A stretch of DNA of 64,000 nucleotides from Puffinus mauretanicus. Taxonomy: Eukaryota > Chordata > Aves > Procellariiformes > Procellariidae. Location: assembly GCA_023333565.1 (NCBI GenBank), contig JAJKFH010000948.1, positions 2,678,001 through 2,742,000 of the forward strand. Direction: 5' to 3'. The position numbers were made by a program, and so were the translations under genes. Positions 1 to 13,310 of the stretch are shown here, one piece after another; within the stretch, counting starts at the first letter, position 1, and every line of letters starts with the position of its first letter. The notes beneath the pieces are model-generated. The model was not told the origin of the DNA. It worked only from the letters and a program-made list of their open reading frames with translations, and did not search any database.

Positions 1-1542
1 AAACACCAGCTAAATAGAAGAGAGCTGTGGTCTCATTACTAATATGCTGTAAACAAACAAACAAACAACAACAAAAAAATCCATCAAATTGTTACTAATT
101 ACTTGTTCACCTCTACAAATGAATGACTTGAAACAGATATAACTACAGTGATAATGTACACATTTAATTTCTAATTAATAAGACATTGTTGTCAGGGTGG
201 AGGAAGGAGAAATTATTTTATACTATTTATACTATTTGCTGAAGGCCATTGGAGATTTATTTGAGATTCTTTCAAAGGCTATTTGTATAAGTAAAGGAAT
301 TTTTTAAATTAAATGAGTCTTCATGCATATCAGCAAATAACTACATAAGGTATAGAGATAGTTTCCTGTGTAAAAATTAGTTTTTGAGGTCTATTTACTT
401 AATTTTCAGAGACAATGCTTAACTTTTGTTTTGAGGGCGGGAGGAGTGAGATTGTATTAACTGTCCATACAGGCCTAAATTTGTGTTATTTTGCCACAGC
501 TGGGGAGTGTCATGCCAAGGGGAGCATTATGAGTTATTGCACCCCAAAGAGACTCAGCTAACTTCCTGATTTGTGGGAAGATGTGTTAGCAAGCCCTCTC
601 CCCATCTTTCTCAAATATAGTGGTTTGGCAGTTCTCACCATATCCCTGTCCTGTTTTAAGGAAATTGTTCCTAGGAGGGTACTTAATTGCCATGCTTGTT
701 CAGTAAAAGCACTTTAATTTGGACTGGCACATGGCTGAGGCACAAAAGACAACTCTTGTTTAGCTATCTCAGAAGGGTTGGGGAGTGCACGCAGTGAATT
801 GCAGGAACACCAAACAACTTTGATTCCTCTTTGAGATGACGGATATGTCCCGACTGATGTCCTATGTCTAAAGGAATGCTTTGGAAGAACTGCTCACACA
901 ATTCTGTATAATATGTCGAATGGCAGCCCATCTGCCCTAAGCTTTACAAGTCAAAGTTATTATTTGTCATCTGAAGCAGTTGCATCTAACAGGATCCTGC
1001 TTTTCTATTCAGCTGCATTTCCATGTCCTAAATTCTGTTTGGATTGTATTGTTTTGCATCATCTCCTATCCTGCAATCAGACTAAGGGTAACTACTTTTT
1101 AAGGGTAGGTACTATGCAAGAGGCAAGCTGAGCAAACTTCATTCTTCTCCCTCTATCCTTTAGCTCAGAATGACCATAAACAGATATTACAGGGAATAAC
1201 AGGGTTCATGGCTCTCACACTCTGTGGCATTTCTGAGACTGCCTATCAGGTATTTGCCTGTGGTAATAAAACCTTTGTATTGTGGCCAGAATTGTCCAAT
1301 TAGTTCTGGACTAAAAACACAAATTCCATTTTAGGGCTCTCTTCTGGCTGTCATGTGGTAATAACTTTTGGTATGTACTGACCAGGATTAAAACTTGGAC
1401 TGTTGCCTTTAAAGTCAAAGGTTTTGTGTACCCATTTTTGCAGCTGTCCAGATTCCTTCCACTTTAATTAAAGTTAGGTATAAATAATGTTCTCTGTTTT
1501 CACTGTTATTCTTTTAATCTTTTTTTTCACTTTATTCTGTAG
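1..1542 (+). other. ABCA13: ABCA13 intron, 3' part
   Basis: This is non-coding sequence upstream of the first recognisable exon. It ends in a strong acceptor: a long T-rich tract at about 1503-1540 followed by AG at 1541-1542. I looked for the preceding exon, which should carry the Walker B and H-loop part of the second nucleotide-binding domain, and found none, so it lies upstream of the window. I see no repeat that I can name in this stretch. Confidence 0.75.
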
Positions 1543-1635
1543 TATGGAAGAATGTGAAGCCCTCTGCACACGGCTTGCTATTATGGTCAATGGAAGTTTC
1601 AAGTGTCTTGGTTCTCCCCAGCACATTAAAAACAG
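1543..1635 (+). CDS. ABCA13: ABCA13 exon: distal part of NBD2 (MEECEALC segment)
   Basis: This exon encodes the end of the second ATP-binding cassette of ABCA13, a very large ABC-A family transporter thought to move lipids across membranes. The translation reads (S)[17 protein letters not shown], then a segment ending [17 protein letters not shown] directly follows the H-loop histidine in ABCA proteins, and [10 protein letters not shown] closes the cassette before the regulatory domain. The exon starts in phase 2: a T completes a serine codon begun in the upstream exon. It ends after the AG of the arginine codon (CAG|GTATTA). The next exon begins with G, completing AGG and restoring the frame. 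ABCA12 and ABCA1 share the MEECEALC theme, so the gene assignment rests mainly on the two following exons. Confidence 0.9.
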
Positions 1636-4600
1636 GTATTATACGTCAACATCAAACCTTCTGCAGCCTCATTCAATCTAAGAGCTGGCTAGACACCTTA
1701 ATAGTGCCAAGGCATAAATACTTACGACTGCTAAGCACATCTTTCTTTTCCTGCCATCACTGAAGTTATAAAAGAGCAAATTAGGATATCTTAGCAAGCT
1801 AAATTGACATATGGCATTGCTAAAATGCTTTGTAGTCTGCACTGGTAATTGAAAGAGACAGATCTGTATCTAAAATGAAGCACTTCTGCACTCAAGCTGA
1901 GAAATAGGTTGTGAGAACTCAATACATTGAGATGAAATACACTTTGGTTCCTTGTGAGCATTTCTTGTAACAGGAAGAAGCACTTTTAACAGGTCAGCAG
2001 CCAGTAAGACAAGGCATTTTGGACCATCTCTGCTTCCTGCCGAATTCACTGGCAATTGCAGATATTTATGCTATGTTTTCTGCATCCTTCTTCTGGTGTG
2101 CATGAGCCTCTCTTCTGCTTCAACTCTGCTCACGAGTTAATTTAATATTTGTTAATGAGGATGTTTATTTAGAGAACAGGCTCAAACCACCGTAAAGGAA
2201 ACAGGATCAACAGCTGAGGGGAAAGTTGCTGGAACTTATAGCTACAACATTTACATTCCATAATAAGCAGAATTTTTGTGACACCCAGAGAGTCAGCTGT
2301 GTAAAATGATACAGTTCATTTACAAGCAGCAAAGCTACACTGCTTTGTACTAGCTCAGCATTTAGCACTCTTAAGTGCAGATACATTTGACAATGTAAAC
2401 AAGCTCTACAGAAATGTTTTGCAATTGCTGTCTGCCGTGGTTATAGGGCAGAAGTTATCTGTGTCTCAGATAACTTCTTGTCCCTTGGGGGCACTTTGGC
2501 TTTCTGTCCTTCCCTTTGGGTAGAAGTCTAGGCCCTTGTTTCGCAGCTGCATTAGCATGATGGGCCTGATTCAAATTTACTTTAATAAGCTCTCTCCTTC
2601 CAAGGTTTTTTCATCAAGACAAACTTTCAGCTAGAGACCTTACAAACTGGATAGTGAAAAAAATTGAGGTCTGCATCTATATTTCTGATTGTTCTGTGTG
2701 ATTATAGCCGCCTTTTCATGTTTGGTTCCGTTTCAGAGAGTAGTTGCCTCGATTTCTGGAGGCATGAGAAGTCAACTGCTCTTCGGCAGTTTCTGCTTCT
2801 TTTGTATCTAGCTCTCTGTCTTTGCCATCCTGTCTCATTCCCAAATTTCACAGCATAGTGTGGCCTGTTGTCCCACTAGCTGGAGTACTTTAGCAGGAGT
2901 GCAGGCACCCTTTATTCCTTTGTAGTAAGAGAGACAGGCGTCTGTAGAGGACAATGCAGACCTTGGGCAGGCAAAACTGCTTTTTGAAGATGTTTGTGTC
3001 CCCTAATAAGGAAAAATGGTATTATTTAGGCACTTCAGTTGAGTGCTTAAAGTTAGCTGGGATAAATATGGGTCTCCCCTTATGTTTCGGATCCTCTGGA
3101 GTGAGTATGTGTCTCTGTCTTCTCAGCTTGACCTTGAGAGGGCAAAATCAGGCATTCCACAAAGGCTAGCTTTACCTTTATCTTCGCAGTGACTTTGCAT
3201 TTTTTTGCCGCTCCTGATATTTCATTTAGCAGCATCTTTTCATCCACCTTCTTAGGAAGCAAAATATCATAAGCATGCTCATAAGTATGCACCATATTCA
3301 TATAAATAGGACAGTTATTTCTCAATTTGCTGCACTGTCTCCGTAGATATACCTCTTTCAGATCACAGTAAGCAAATCAATGCAGAAGAATAAATTATAT
3401 GACACGCTGGAAGTATCTTCAAATTAATTCTGAGGATATCAAGACATTCACAGATCAGCCATTCAAGAATCAAGGCTGTAGGAGCGCCTCCTTTAAATTC
3501 TGCAAAGCAAGGTTGTGATAAGAATGTTTGGCAGTCATATTCACAGCAATTATTTGTTTAAAATCATTATAACATTAAAAAACCACACCTTCTCTATATT
3601 AAGAATATTTTATACTATCAGCAGGTTTGTGTTCTTGTATTGCCATGACAGTTCTTTAATGCATGTTAGTGGCATTCATGTGGGGTAATATGGGCACTGG
3701 ATACCAATATTGCTGGGGCTGTCCATAGAAACTCTGTAGCTGAAGCTGCACTAAGATTTTTCATTTCAGGCAGCACTAAAATCCCTTTAACTCCTAGCTT
3801 ATTGATTGATTTAGTCTCCAAATTTTCTACTCTTATTGTTCAGGACCTATTGAATTTTTCTAAAACTTTAGAACCTTTTATTAGGAAAAAATAGTCACTA
3901 GCTTTATCAAAGGATTTAATTAAAGTCATACAGTTGCCTGAATTTGCTCTGACTGCCTAATTCATTTTCTTGGCTTCTGGGAGCAAAGCCACTGTAGAGA
4001 GCAGAGTCTTAAAAAAAAAAACAACTCATATACACACAGTTGTTAAAGCTTTGGTTTTTTTGGTAGTGTTTTTTTTTTTTTTTTTTAAAGTAAGCATGCA
4101 GTAAAGACATTTCCATGCTTTCTTTGGAAAACTTCTGATAAGTGCTGGGGAGAAGCCAAAGACTGTCCCTGTACTCCTATTATTTTGTTGCTTACTCTGG
4201 CTTCCAAACTTCCCTCCAGACAATATTCCTGACTGTGGTTTTCTTTACTTGCCAATACAGTGCTCCATCATAATCCCCAGGCTATCACACACCTAACAAA
4301 TAAAGTAATTGTTAGGACATTAAGAAACCCAGTACCTCTGTGTAATTCATATTCTGAACTTATTTGAAGACGATCTCCAGATACGCTGCCATGTACCTTA
4401 TGGAAGACCTCTGCAGCTACATGAGATGGGAAAGAGGAAGAGAAGCAGGATTCTTTTACTTATTACTCAAAAAAAACCCCATTGAAATAATTAAGCTTTA
4501 AATTACTTTAGTATTTTCATTTTCTCACTTTCCACTCCACCTGTGAACATCCTGAAAAACTTCCAGGACTTGAAAGAGTATGAGTTACTCCTTCCTCCCC

Positions 4601-7600
4601 ATTTTTTTTCCCTCCCTATGATTTAATAGCCCTATCATCCTTACTGCCATACAGAGCAAAATGTTGTTCCTTCTAAAGTGATAGACCATAAGGATTTCTA
4701 AACCTATTAGGAAACACCTACTGGCAAAACGACACTGTCCTTAAGAGCCACCTTCCACTGGTATAGTCACTCGTCAGTTCTATTTTTCAGTGTTTTCCTG
4801 CAATTAGCACTTGCTATTTTATTTGTCCCTGGCACCATCTCACAGTAAAAACCCCATCACCTTACATTTAGTTTAACAAAACTGTTCCATGAAGCAAGGT
4901 AGTGAAGGAAAGCATAAGCAAAACTGATTTTGCTGCATCTGATTTAATCAAAATTACTCGTACCATAAAAATTGTTTTTTGATGGTGCTTTTGTGTGCCA
5001 TGTGTGTGAATGAATTACTCTAGTAATATACATATTTATATTAACAGGCAAGAATGGTACTAAAATAAATTAATGGGCACCATAGTTGTAGATTATCGTG
5101 TTTTTTCTGTTACCTTTTACAGCTCTTTTTTTTTTTAATTTTGCTTTTATTTATAAGCAGCTCTTGATGTCCTTTAGTCTGTCTTCAATTTGTTTCTACA
5201 AATTAAATTGAACAAATATTTTAAAATCAAGTATAAGTGACCTGATCTAGCTTTGAAGATTGGAAGAAGGAAAGAAATCTAAACACTGCATGAACACTTA
5301 AACCAAAGAAAACTTTCATACAGCTTTTATATATGATACAATGAGTCCTGTGTTGTAAGAAATAACAGTAGGAGTACATTTTGATATTACATGCAATTGC
5401 ATTAGCATGTCTCAAGATTTTTTTTCCTCTTTTGAATGTAGCTATGTCCACTAAAATGACATTTTTTCTTCCCTTCCTGGCGATTCTGTCTGTCTTGATG
5501 GAAATCCTCAGGATTGTTTTATTTGCTTTTCCTATAGTACCCTTCCAGCCTGTAAAGTCTAGGTTAATGTCACCTTTTTGATGGATGTGTGATGAAGGCT
5601 TAATGGATCTTCCTTGGGGCCCTGTTAAATTTGCTTCTTTGCTGTGGTGGGAAGTTTCAAGGATTCTGCTTTCTCTCTCACTACACTTTCAGCCCTTGGC
5701 AGATGTGAAAGACCATAATCTTGGACTGAGTACAGCTTTGTCAGATGGCGATACAAAATTCTTCTATGAAGGGTATGGGTGAGCTCCAGGAAGATGCTAA
5801 TGTGAAACATAAAAGCTTCACAGGGATATAAAAAGTGACACATGCTGCTTCTAATGTGTGAGACTTGATTCATTTGTCCAGCTCTTGTGCAAGCCTGTTA
5901 CAAAATGCTCATCCAAAAATGTCTTCTCGCTACAAATGTAGGTGTTTGGGTTTCTGCACCCAACTGTTGAGCCCTGACTATATTTATGTATGTTTAAACA
6001 GATTTAAAGTACCCTCCAATGTTTCTCAATAGAATAATAAGCATTGGACTTCTTTAGAAAGGCCTTTTGTTGCAGGTGGCAATTTCTGAATAATGCCAAG
6101 AAAGGTTTCAGCTGGAAAGAAGAACTGAAGGGCAATTTCCAAAAAGTTAGCATCTTAGTTCTAGATGTAGTTTGTATGAGATCGATGTGTTAGCAGTTGT
6201 GCCCGTTAAAACCTAATTTCAGACGACTCCTGCCAACTGAGTCAATTACTCTAAATTGTGAATGGATTACATTTAAATGCTCTCTCCAGTATTCTCCATT
6301 ATACTTAATGTTTTTTTAAAAATTCACAGAAGCATTTCCATGTTAGATACAGCTGGCCAATCCTCTGGGAACAACATTTTGAATACTATCCTTCATTATA
6401 GGGCCATCTGGACAGACTTCTCATAGCTGAAAAACCCATACCAATTTTTCAAGTGCTGGACACACATCAAGCCTTTGCTCAAATTTTATCAGCAAGCCAT
6501 CTGATCAAATTACTCAACAATTAATCCATTGTTATGGCAGAGTTGGAATGGAAAATGTGCTGGCAAGCTATTTACACTTTACCTTTTTTTTAAAACATTG
6601 ATTGAGAATATTTTATTGCTTTTCTCAAACTCACACATGCAGATTTCTTAAATGGAAAAGAGAGGATTAAGTTTAAAGATCTCATCAATATTTCAGCTTT
6701 CAGTGGAAACAGTGTTATCATACTGACAGATATACTAGCAGTAAGTTTCTTACATGCCATAAAATATAGAAATGAATATAATTTTTATTCCCGTTGACTA
6801 GAAAACAAATTCGTTTTGTACATGAAAAATATATTAAGGCAGTGCATGTGTATTCATGTAATATAGCTATTAGTTTATCTTCCCAGAGGAAAGCTTGAAG
6901 AAAAGAGTTCTTACAACTTTAAAAGCACACAGATTGAGAGCTCAGAAATGAGCAATATCTTTGCACTCTCATAAAACTTTGTGTAACATTAATTCAGCCC
7001 TACTGTGCGTGTGCATTACAATGCATTTTTTGGTCATTTTATACTGTGTTTTCCACAGGAAACTGTATTATATCTGTGTACCTATTCATTCAATGACCAG
7101 CAGCTAATTAAGATTTCATATTCTCCTCCTTCCCTAGTATGTGATCTGTGTACTAAACATATTTCAAACCTGTCTCTAAATACCATATTATCAGTATTCA
7201 TTGGAGCAGTGCTTCATAAATATCAAGATCTAGGTTTTCCACAATACTTCTGGGAAACTGGATTTGAAATAATTATTCTCATTTTATAGAGGAGTAACTG
7301 AAGCATGATGCTAAAGTTAAAAGTTTGGGTAGTCAATCTGAGCAGTTTATGGCTAAATATTTTTCATTTGTTTAACATTACATTCAAAGTACACCACCTG
7401 TTAACTTCAGCTGTAGCTGTACGTGTTTCTCAAAGTACTACGAATTCCCTCTGCAAACTGGTGCCCTAGGTCTCAAGGTGGGCCCTTAACAAGATAGGAA
7501 AGCAGTAGTGAAAAATGTGGTCTAAGTGAGTTACCACAGATCCCACCGGTGTGCTGGAGTGAAAGGGTAGGATTTGGTTCCCTAGGGCTGTACCAGAACT

Positions 7601-7690
7601 GTGAACTTTCTTTCCTTTTCCCATCAATCTGCTATCCTATTTGCAACATTTTCTAGATGTTGCAGTAAATAAAGCCACTTGTCTGAGCAG
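1636..7690 (+). other. ABCA13: ABCA13 intron, 5' part
   Basis: The first 6 kb of a 15.7-kb intron. It is AT-rich sequence with short homopolymer runs, for example A at about 4010-4020 and T at about 4068-4086. Short open frames occur on both strands, but none has coding character or convincing splice sites. I identified no transposable element here. Confidence 0.6.
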
Positions 7691-8235
7691 TGTTGTGGTT
7701 TAACCTGGCAGGCAGCCAAATACCACGCAGCCGCTCACTCACTCCCTGCCCCCCCCGCCCCCGGTGGGACAGGGAGAGAATCGGAAGGGTAAGAGTGAGA
7801 AAAACTCATGGGTTGAGATAAAGACAGTTTAATAGAACAGAAAAGGGAAAATAATAATAATAATAACAACAACAACAACAATAATAATGATGAGAATGAT
7901 AGAATATACAAAATGAGTGATGCACAATGCAATTGCTCACCACCCGCGCTGACCGATAACCAAGTAGCGATCGGTACTTCCTGGAACACGCCTACCATTT
8001 ATATACTGAGCATGACGTCACATGGTATGGAATACCCCATTAGCCAGCTGGGCTGGCTGTCCTGGCTATGTTCCCTCCCATCTTGTGCACCTAGCTCAGT
8101 CGGTAGAGCATGGAAGCTGTCCTTGACTAGCAGAGTACTTAGCAACAACTGAAAACATCAGTGTGTTATCAACATTCTTCTCATATTGAATCCAAAACAC
8201 AGCACTAGGAAGAAATCCCAGCCGAAACCAGGATA
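7691..8235 (-). mobile_element. Solo LTR of an avian endogenous retrovirus-like element
   Basis: This is a 545-bp LTR with no internal viral genes. It matches, in reverse orientation, the LTR at 30903-31427 along its whole length. It starts with TGTTGTGGTTTAACC, and its far end (CCGAAACCAGGATA) is a decayed form of the terminus seen in the other copy. An AAT/AAC trinucleotide tract lies at about 7851-7890. A perfect CRE palindrome (TGACGTCA) lies at 8013-8020 and a TATA-like sequence at about 7998-8005. The flanking bases do not form a clear target-site duplication, which suggests age or end decay. It probably arose by LTR-LTR recombination that removed the interior. Confidence 0.88.
8091..8112 (+). 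other. tRNA-Lys-like D-arm segment inside the LTR
   Basis: These 22 bases read as the D-arm region of a vertebrate tRNA-Lys(CUU), as I remember that gene: CTAGCTCAGTCGGTAGAG, then CATG. Resemblance ends after the D-arm. There is no anticodon arm or T arm, so this is not a tRNA gene. The sister LTR carries a diverged version on its opposite strand (31036-31057), so the segment belongs to the LTR family. It could include an internal pol III A-box. Confidence 0.5.
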
Positions 8236-10785
8236 GTATGTACCTCCAGTATATCTTGTAAGGCATTCATGATAGGGATTTCATGAAGAGATGGTATGTG
8301 ATGATGTAATTAAAGCTTATTACATAATGCAAATATACCAGTGGTTTAGATCTTAATTTCACAGCTGGTCTCCATTCTAGCACTTTTTAACATGAGAATT
8401 TGACCTTGAAATGTTGATAAGGTCCTTTTAATAGACATTTTAGTGTGTAATATCCTCATGATTTTTTTTTTTAAACTCACTTTAAAAAAATCAGTACGCC
8501 AGAAGACGGTGATAGCAACACAATGTTAATGTTACTTCCTCCTGCTTTTTTCACTGTTGAGGCCCAGAAAGTACTTTGAGGAAACAGTTTTGGCTCTTTG
8601 TAGGCTGCACCATCAGCCTTGCACAGAGTTATAGTGCTGCTGTTCTTGTTTCTCTGGGAATATAATATCTAAATAATACAAGAATAACAGATCTCTGATA
8701 CTTGCCTGTATGTGCGGATATACAAGCTCATATACAGACAGATTTTGTGTGTGCACATGTATAAACAATTAATAAGATTTTTGAGGGTTTTACCACATAT
8801 TTGGAAATCACACCTGAGCACTTAAATGCCTACATTCAGAGAGCAAGGCAAAGTCGTACCCTGCATTGCTCATAACCTGAGGCTGTCACTGTTATGGCAA
8901 TGATATTATTGAACACAGAAATTAACTTTAGATGGCTTGATGTGAAAGCCTGGAGTGTGTGTGAAGAAATAGTGCACGTACAATATTCTTGAACAAGTGT
9001 TACTCATTGTTTTAATAACTGTTTTCAGATTTCTACTGTTACTCTGAAAAAATCATAATAAATTAAAAAATGATGAAACAAAATCTATGAATAGTATATG
9101 GAAGACACATTTTATAATTTATTTGTGGTGTTTGTTTGCTTGTTTACATCTAATCAAGTTTATCTGTTCAGCAACACTGACGTTGTTCTGAATAATTGCA
9201 GAAGGAATTCACATTTTGCGAGTGATAGTATATTTGCACTTGATTTTAACATTTTTTTAAAAACAAAGCAACTATTTCAAATTTAATAACATTTTTTCCT
9301 TCCTAGATATTGTCTTTACCTGCCACTTAATAGATGAAATAATTAAATTTATTGTCTCATTTAAAATTGTCTTAAACTGTGATGTATTTGTTTTAATACA
9401 TTTTATTTCAATTTTTGTTTCTTTTTTCAATGTTTTTCAAAGTGGTTTGTTTTCAGACTTGTTCAAGTTTTGTTCTCTTTGTAAATTGTACTTGTGTCTA
9501 GGGCTGTAAGAGGAATGACCTGAATCTGTATCCTGTGCTTCAGCAATCATACTGGAATAACTAATTTAGCTTGTCTAGATGAGGCCTATTCACTTAGGGA
9601 AAGTAGAACCGTATCTGTCTGCAAATGAATGTAAACCAAAGCAGAGGGGCAAACAGCGCAGTAACAAATTATTCCTTCTTTTTGATTTATGACATATATT
9701 CTAAAAGATGCAGTTCCTTGCAGACATTAAGTGCCAATGTTCTCTTTATTATTTTTTAATTTTTTTTATCCGATAATGTCATTTGGAAGTAATCTTTTGA
9801 TCAATCAGACTAGTGCATACATAAAGTATGCACATTATATTTCCACCAGTAAACTTTCCGGGAGCTGTAATTTTTTGATGTATATATATAGCACATCATT
9901 CTCCAGGAAATGTAATCTTTGATTAGCGGAAAAAAAGCACATGGATGATTAGATGCTTTTCTTATTCATCAAGGTTTAGGAAATAGGGCCATGTTCTTGA
10001 TTTCCTGAGGTTACATTTAGCAATTTTGATTGGGGGAGAGAAGAGATGGTAAATGGGCTTTGGGAAGAGTGTGATTCAATAAACTGGTCATTCTGGACCC
10101 TGCTGTAAGTTAAAACAGTGGTTTCTAGGTTTGGTTTCATGCATTTGTAGGCGAGCAAACTCCTAAGTGTTTTAAATGAAAATACAGTTTTCTTTTTTTT
10201 TTTTAAAGCAAATAGAAGTCTGCTGATAATGGACTTTCTTTTTCACCCTTCACAGAAAACAGGATTTCATGGGTCAAACTTCAAAAACCACTCGGTTAGT
10301 ACCCCTATGGAGCCCGTGTGAGCAGCCAACTCTAGGCTCAGCTGTGTTGGCCACAAGGCATTGTGTTTCAGCAACTTTTCTTGTCCCCGTTCAAATCTCT
10401 GAACCAGGACGTCTGAGGAATGGGCAGAAGGGAACATTGAGAAGTTAGTATTACTTGATCTGCCCCAAGTGGCAACTCCTTCACTTGGTATTTACGAGAA
10501 TTTTCAGCCTTTGGGCAACTAAATCCACTTCCATTCCCATTGCAAAGCTAGAAAGAGCCAGGAGAGCAGCCAGGGGACTTCCTCATCAGTGTAGATCTGG
10601 CTACACTTTATTCCAGTGTGTGACTGCAGCTTGTGGAAACACATATCTGAAGTAGTTTTATATTATCTATCTTTGTACTGTTGGCAGTGTGGCTGTGGAA
10701 CTGTATCATGGGCTGCAAAACCATTCTGAGAACTGAGGGACCATTTGGGTCATTAGCCCAGGCTGACATCCTCTTTGTGATATTT
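8236..10785 (+). other. ABCA13: ABCA13 intron, middle part
   Basis: AT-rich intronic sequence between the solo LTR and the older CR1 fragment. I see no exon, RNA gene or recognisable repeat in it. Confidence 0.55.
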
Positions 10786-11276
10786 ATACTGAAACAACCA
10801 TGAGGTCGGATCAAAGACCCATCTAGCACCATATCCTCTCTCTGACAGCAGTCAGGAGGGAAAAGTACAGGAATAAGATAAGCACATGAAGTTACTTTTC
10901 CACGTTACTCAACCACCCTTCAGCAATTTGTTGCTTAGAGGATTCCTGAGCCAGAGATGGTCTTAGTGGATTTCCCCCTCCCCCGCCCCCTGTGAATTTC
11001 TCTAATCTCTTAATCAACTCATGTCAAGTTCTGGCATCCAGTACATCCTATGTCAATGAGTTGTAGAGTTTCCCGATGTGCTGTAAGGAAAATTACTTCC
11101 TCTTACTGATTTTGCATTGCCTTCCCTATAATTTAATTTGATGCCCCCTGTTCTTGCATGAGAAACATAGGAGAGTGAGGAACCATTCCTTAGTCACATT
11201 CCTTAGGCCAGTCATGATTCTGGGCTCTGTAAAAATAGCTTTCTACCACCTTGTCATCTTTCCTTGATGCTGAAAA
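10786..11276 (-). mobile_element. Ancient CR1/L3-like LINE fragment (3' region)
   Basis: Read on the minus strand, this resembles the 3' region of an old amniote CR1/L3-type LINE that I know from turtle and bird genomes. Recognisable stretches include the block around the misspelt GCCAGTCATGATT, the 'comments' on a lost stop-codon region near 11100-11160, and the segment at 10800-10850 (CATCTAGCACCATATCCTC with a following GACAG). It is highly diverged and has no usable frame. It has the same orientation as the younger CR1 that starts 48 bp further on. Boundaries are approximate. Confidence 0.6.
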
Positions 11277-11819
11277 ATTTTAGCCTTTAGGAATTACTTT
11301 TAGTAATTCCTGTTATGGAAATTATAGAATCATAGAATCATAGAATCATTAAGGTTGGAAAAGACCTCTAAGATCATCGAGTCCAACCATCAACTCAGCA
11401 CCACCATGCTCATTAAACCATGTCCCTAAGCACCTCATCCACGCATCTTTTAAATACTTCCAGGGTTGGTGACTCAACCACTTCCCTGGGCAGCCTCTTC
11501 CAAGGCCTGACCACTCTTTCAGTAAAGAAATTTCTCCTAATGTCCAGTCTAAACCTCCCTTGGCGCAACTTGAGGCTATTTCCTCTCGTTCTATCACCAG
11601 TTACTTGGCAGAAGAGACCAACACCACCTCTCTACAACCTCCTTTCAGGTAGTTGTAGAGCGTGATGAGGTCTCCCCTCAGCCTCTTCTTCTCCAGGCTA
11701 AACATCCCCAGTTCCCTCAGTCGCTCCTCGTAAGACTTGTTCTCTAGACCCTTCACCAGCTTCGTTGCCCTTCTCTGGACATGCTCCAGCACCTCAATGT
11801 CTTTCTTGTAGTGAGGGGC

Positions 11820-12731
11820 TCAGAACTGAACACAGTATTCGAGGTGCGGCCTCACCAGTGCCGAATACAGGGGCACGATCACCTCCCTGCTCCTGCTGGC
11901 CACACTATTCCTAATACAGGCCAGGATGCCATTGGCCTTCTTGGCCACCTGGGCACACTGCCGGCTCATGTTCAGCCGGCTGTCAACCAGCACCCCCAGG
12001 TCCTTTTCCTCTGGGCAGCTTTCCAGCCACTCTTCCCCAAGCCTGTAGCGTTGCCTGGGGTTGTTGTGGCCGAAGTGCAGGACCCGGCACTTGGCCTTGT
12101 TGAACCTCATACAGTTGGCCTCAGCCCATCGATCCAGCCTGTCCAGGTCCCTCTGCAGAGCATTCCTACCCTCCAGCAGATCAACACTGCCACCCAGCTT
12201 GGTGTCGTCTGCAAACTTACTGAGGAAGCACTCGATCCCCTCGTCCAGATCATTGATAAAGATATTGAACAGAACCGGCCCCAAAACTGAAGCCTGGGGA
12301 ACACCGCTTGTGACCAGCCACCAACTGGATTTAACTCCGTTGACCACAACTCTCTGGGCTTGGCCGTCCAGCCAGTTTTTTACCCAGCGAAGAGTGCACC
12401 TGTCTAAGCCGTGAGCCGCCAGCTTCTCTAGGAGAATGCTGTGGGAGACAGTGTCAAAGGCTTTACTGAAGTCCAGGTAGACCACATCCACAGCCTTTCC
12501 CTCATCCACTAGGCAGGTCACCTGGTCATAGAAGGAGATCAGGTTGGTCAAGCAGGACCTGCCTTCCATGAACCCGTGCTGGCTGGGCCTGATCCCCTGG
12601 TTGTCCCACACATGGCTTGTGAGCGCCCTCAAAACGAACCGCTCCATAATCTTCCCCGGCACCGAGGTCAGACTGTCAGGCCTGTAGTTCCCCGGATCCT
12701 CCTTCCAGCCCTTCTTATAGATGGGCGTCAC
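11820..12731 (-). pseudogene. CR1 ORF2 reverse transcriptase fragment
   Basis: A 303-codon open frame covering most of the CR1 reverse transcriptase, which copies the element's RNA into DNA at the target site. Visible motifs are NYRPDSLTS (residues 15-23), [13 protein letters not shown] (85-97, with the first catalytic aspartate), [10 protein letters not shown] (143-152) and the catalytic FADD box (173-176). Two positions differ from the usual motif: D for V in NYRPVSLTS and A for G in PQGS, the latter a nucleotide-binding turn. The frame is cut off upstream by an indel and has no complete ORF2 around it, so it is a relic rather than a working enzyme gene. Confidence 0.9.
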
Positions 12732-12766
12732 GTTGGCAAGCCTCCAGGCATCCGGGACCTCCCCTG

Positions 12767-13063
12767 TTAACCAGGACTGCTGGAGAGTGGCTTGGCAAGC
12801 TCTTCCGCCAGCTCCCTCAGTACCCTCGGGTGGATCTCATGCGGCCCCACAGACTTGTGAACGTCCAGGTGGCATAGCAGGTCATTAACTTCTTCCTCTT
12901 GGATTATGGGGGGTTTATCCTGCTCACCGTCCCTGTCTTCCAGCTCAGGGGGCTGAGTACCCTGAGGATAACTGCTGTGACTATTAAAGACTGAGGCAAA
13001 GAAGGCATTAAGTACCTCAGCCTTATCCTCATCCTTGGTGGCAACGTTCCCCCCCGCATCCAA
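12767..13063 (-). pseudogene. CR1 ORF2 linker between endonuclease and reverse transcriptase
   Basis: A 98-codon frame matching the first part of the 391-codon CR1 frame at 45721-46896: shared words include [23 protein letters not shown] and, later, [13 protein letters not shown] (quoted in parts). It is separated from the reverse transcriptase frame by the indel at about 12778-12788. It has no catalytic residues of its own. Confidence 0.8.
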
Positions 13064-13310
13064 TAAAGGATGGAGATTCTCCTTGGCTCTCTTTTTGTCA
13101 TTAATATACTTGTAAAAAACATTTTTTGTTGTCTCTCATGACAGTGGCCAGGTTGAGTTCTAGCTGGGCTTTTGCCTTTCTAATTTCCTCTCTGCACGAC
13201 CTAACGAGATCCCTGTACTCTTCTTGAGTTGCCTGCCCCTTCTTCCACAAGTGGTAAACTCCCCTTTTTTTCCCGAGTCCCAGCCAGAGCTCCCCGTTCA
13301 GCCAGACCGG

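Noticed and set aside
7735..8152. Frames of 79-87 codons in the LTR, with a near-copy at 30996-31235
   Set aside because: Both lie in non-coding LTR sequence. The similarity between them reflects LTR homology, not a gene.
8091..8160. A complete tRNA-Lys gene
   Set aside because: Only the D-arm part matches. There is no anticodon loop, T arm or acceptor pairing.
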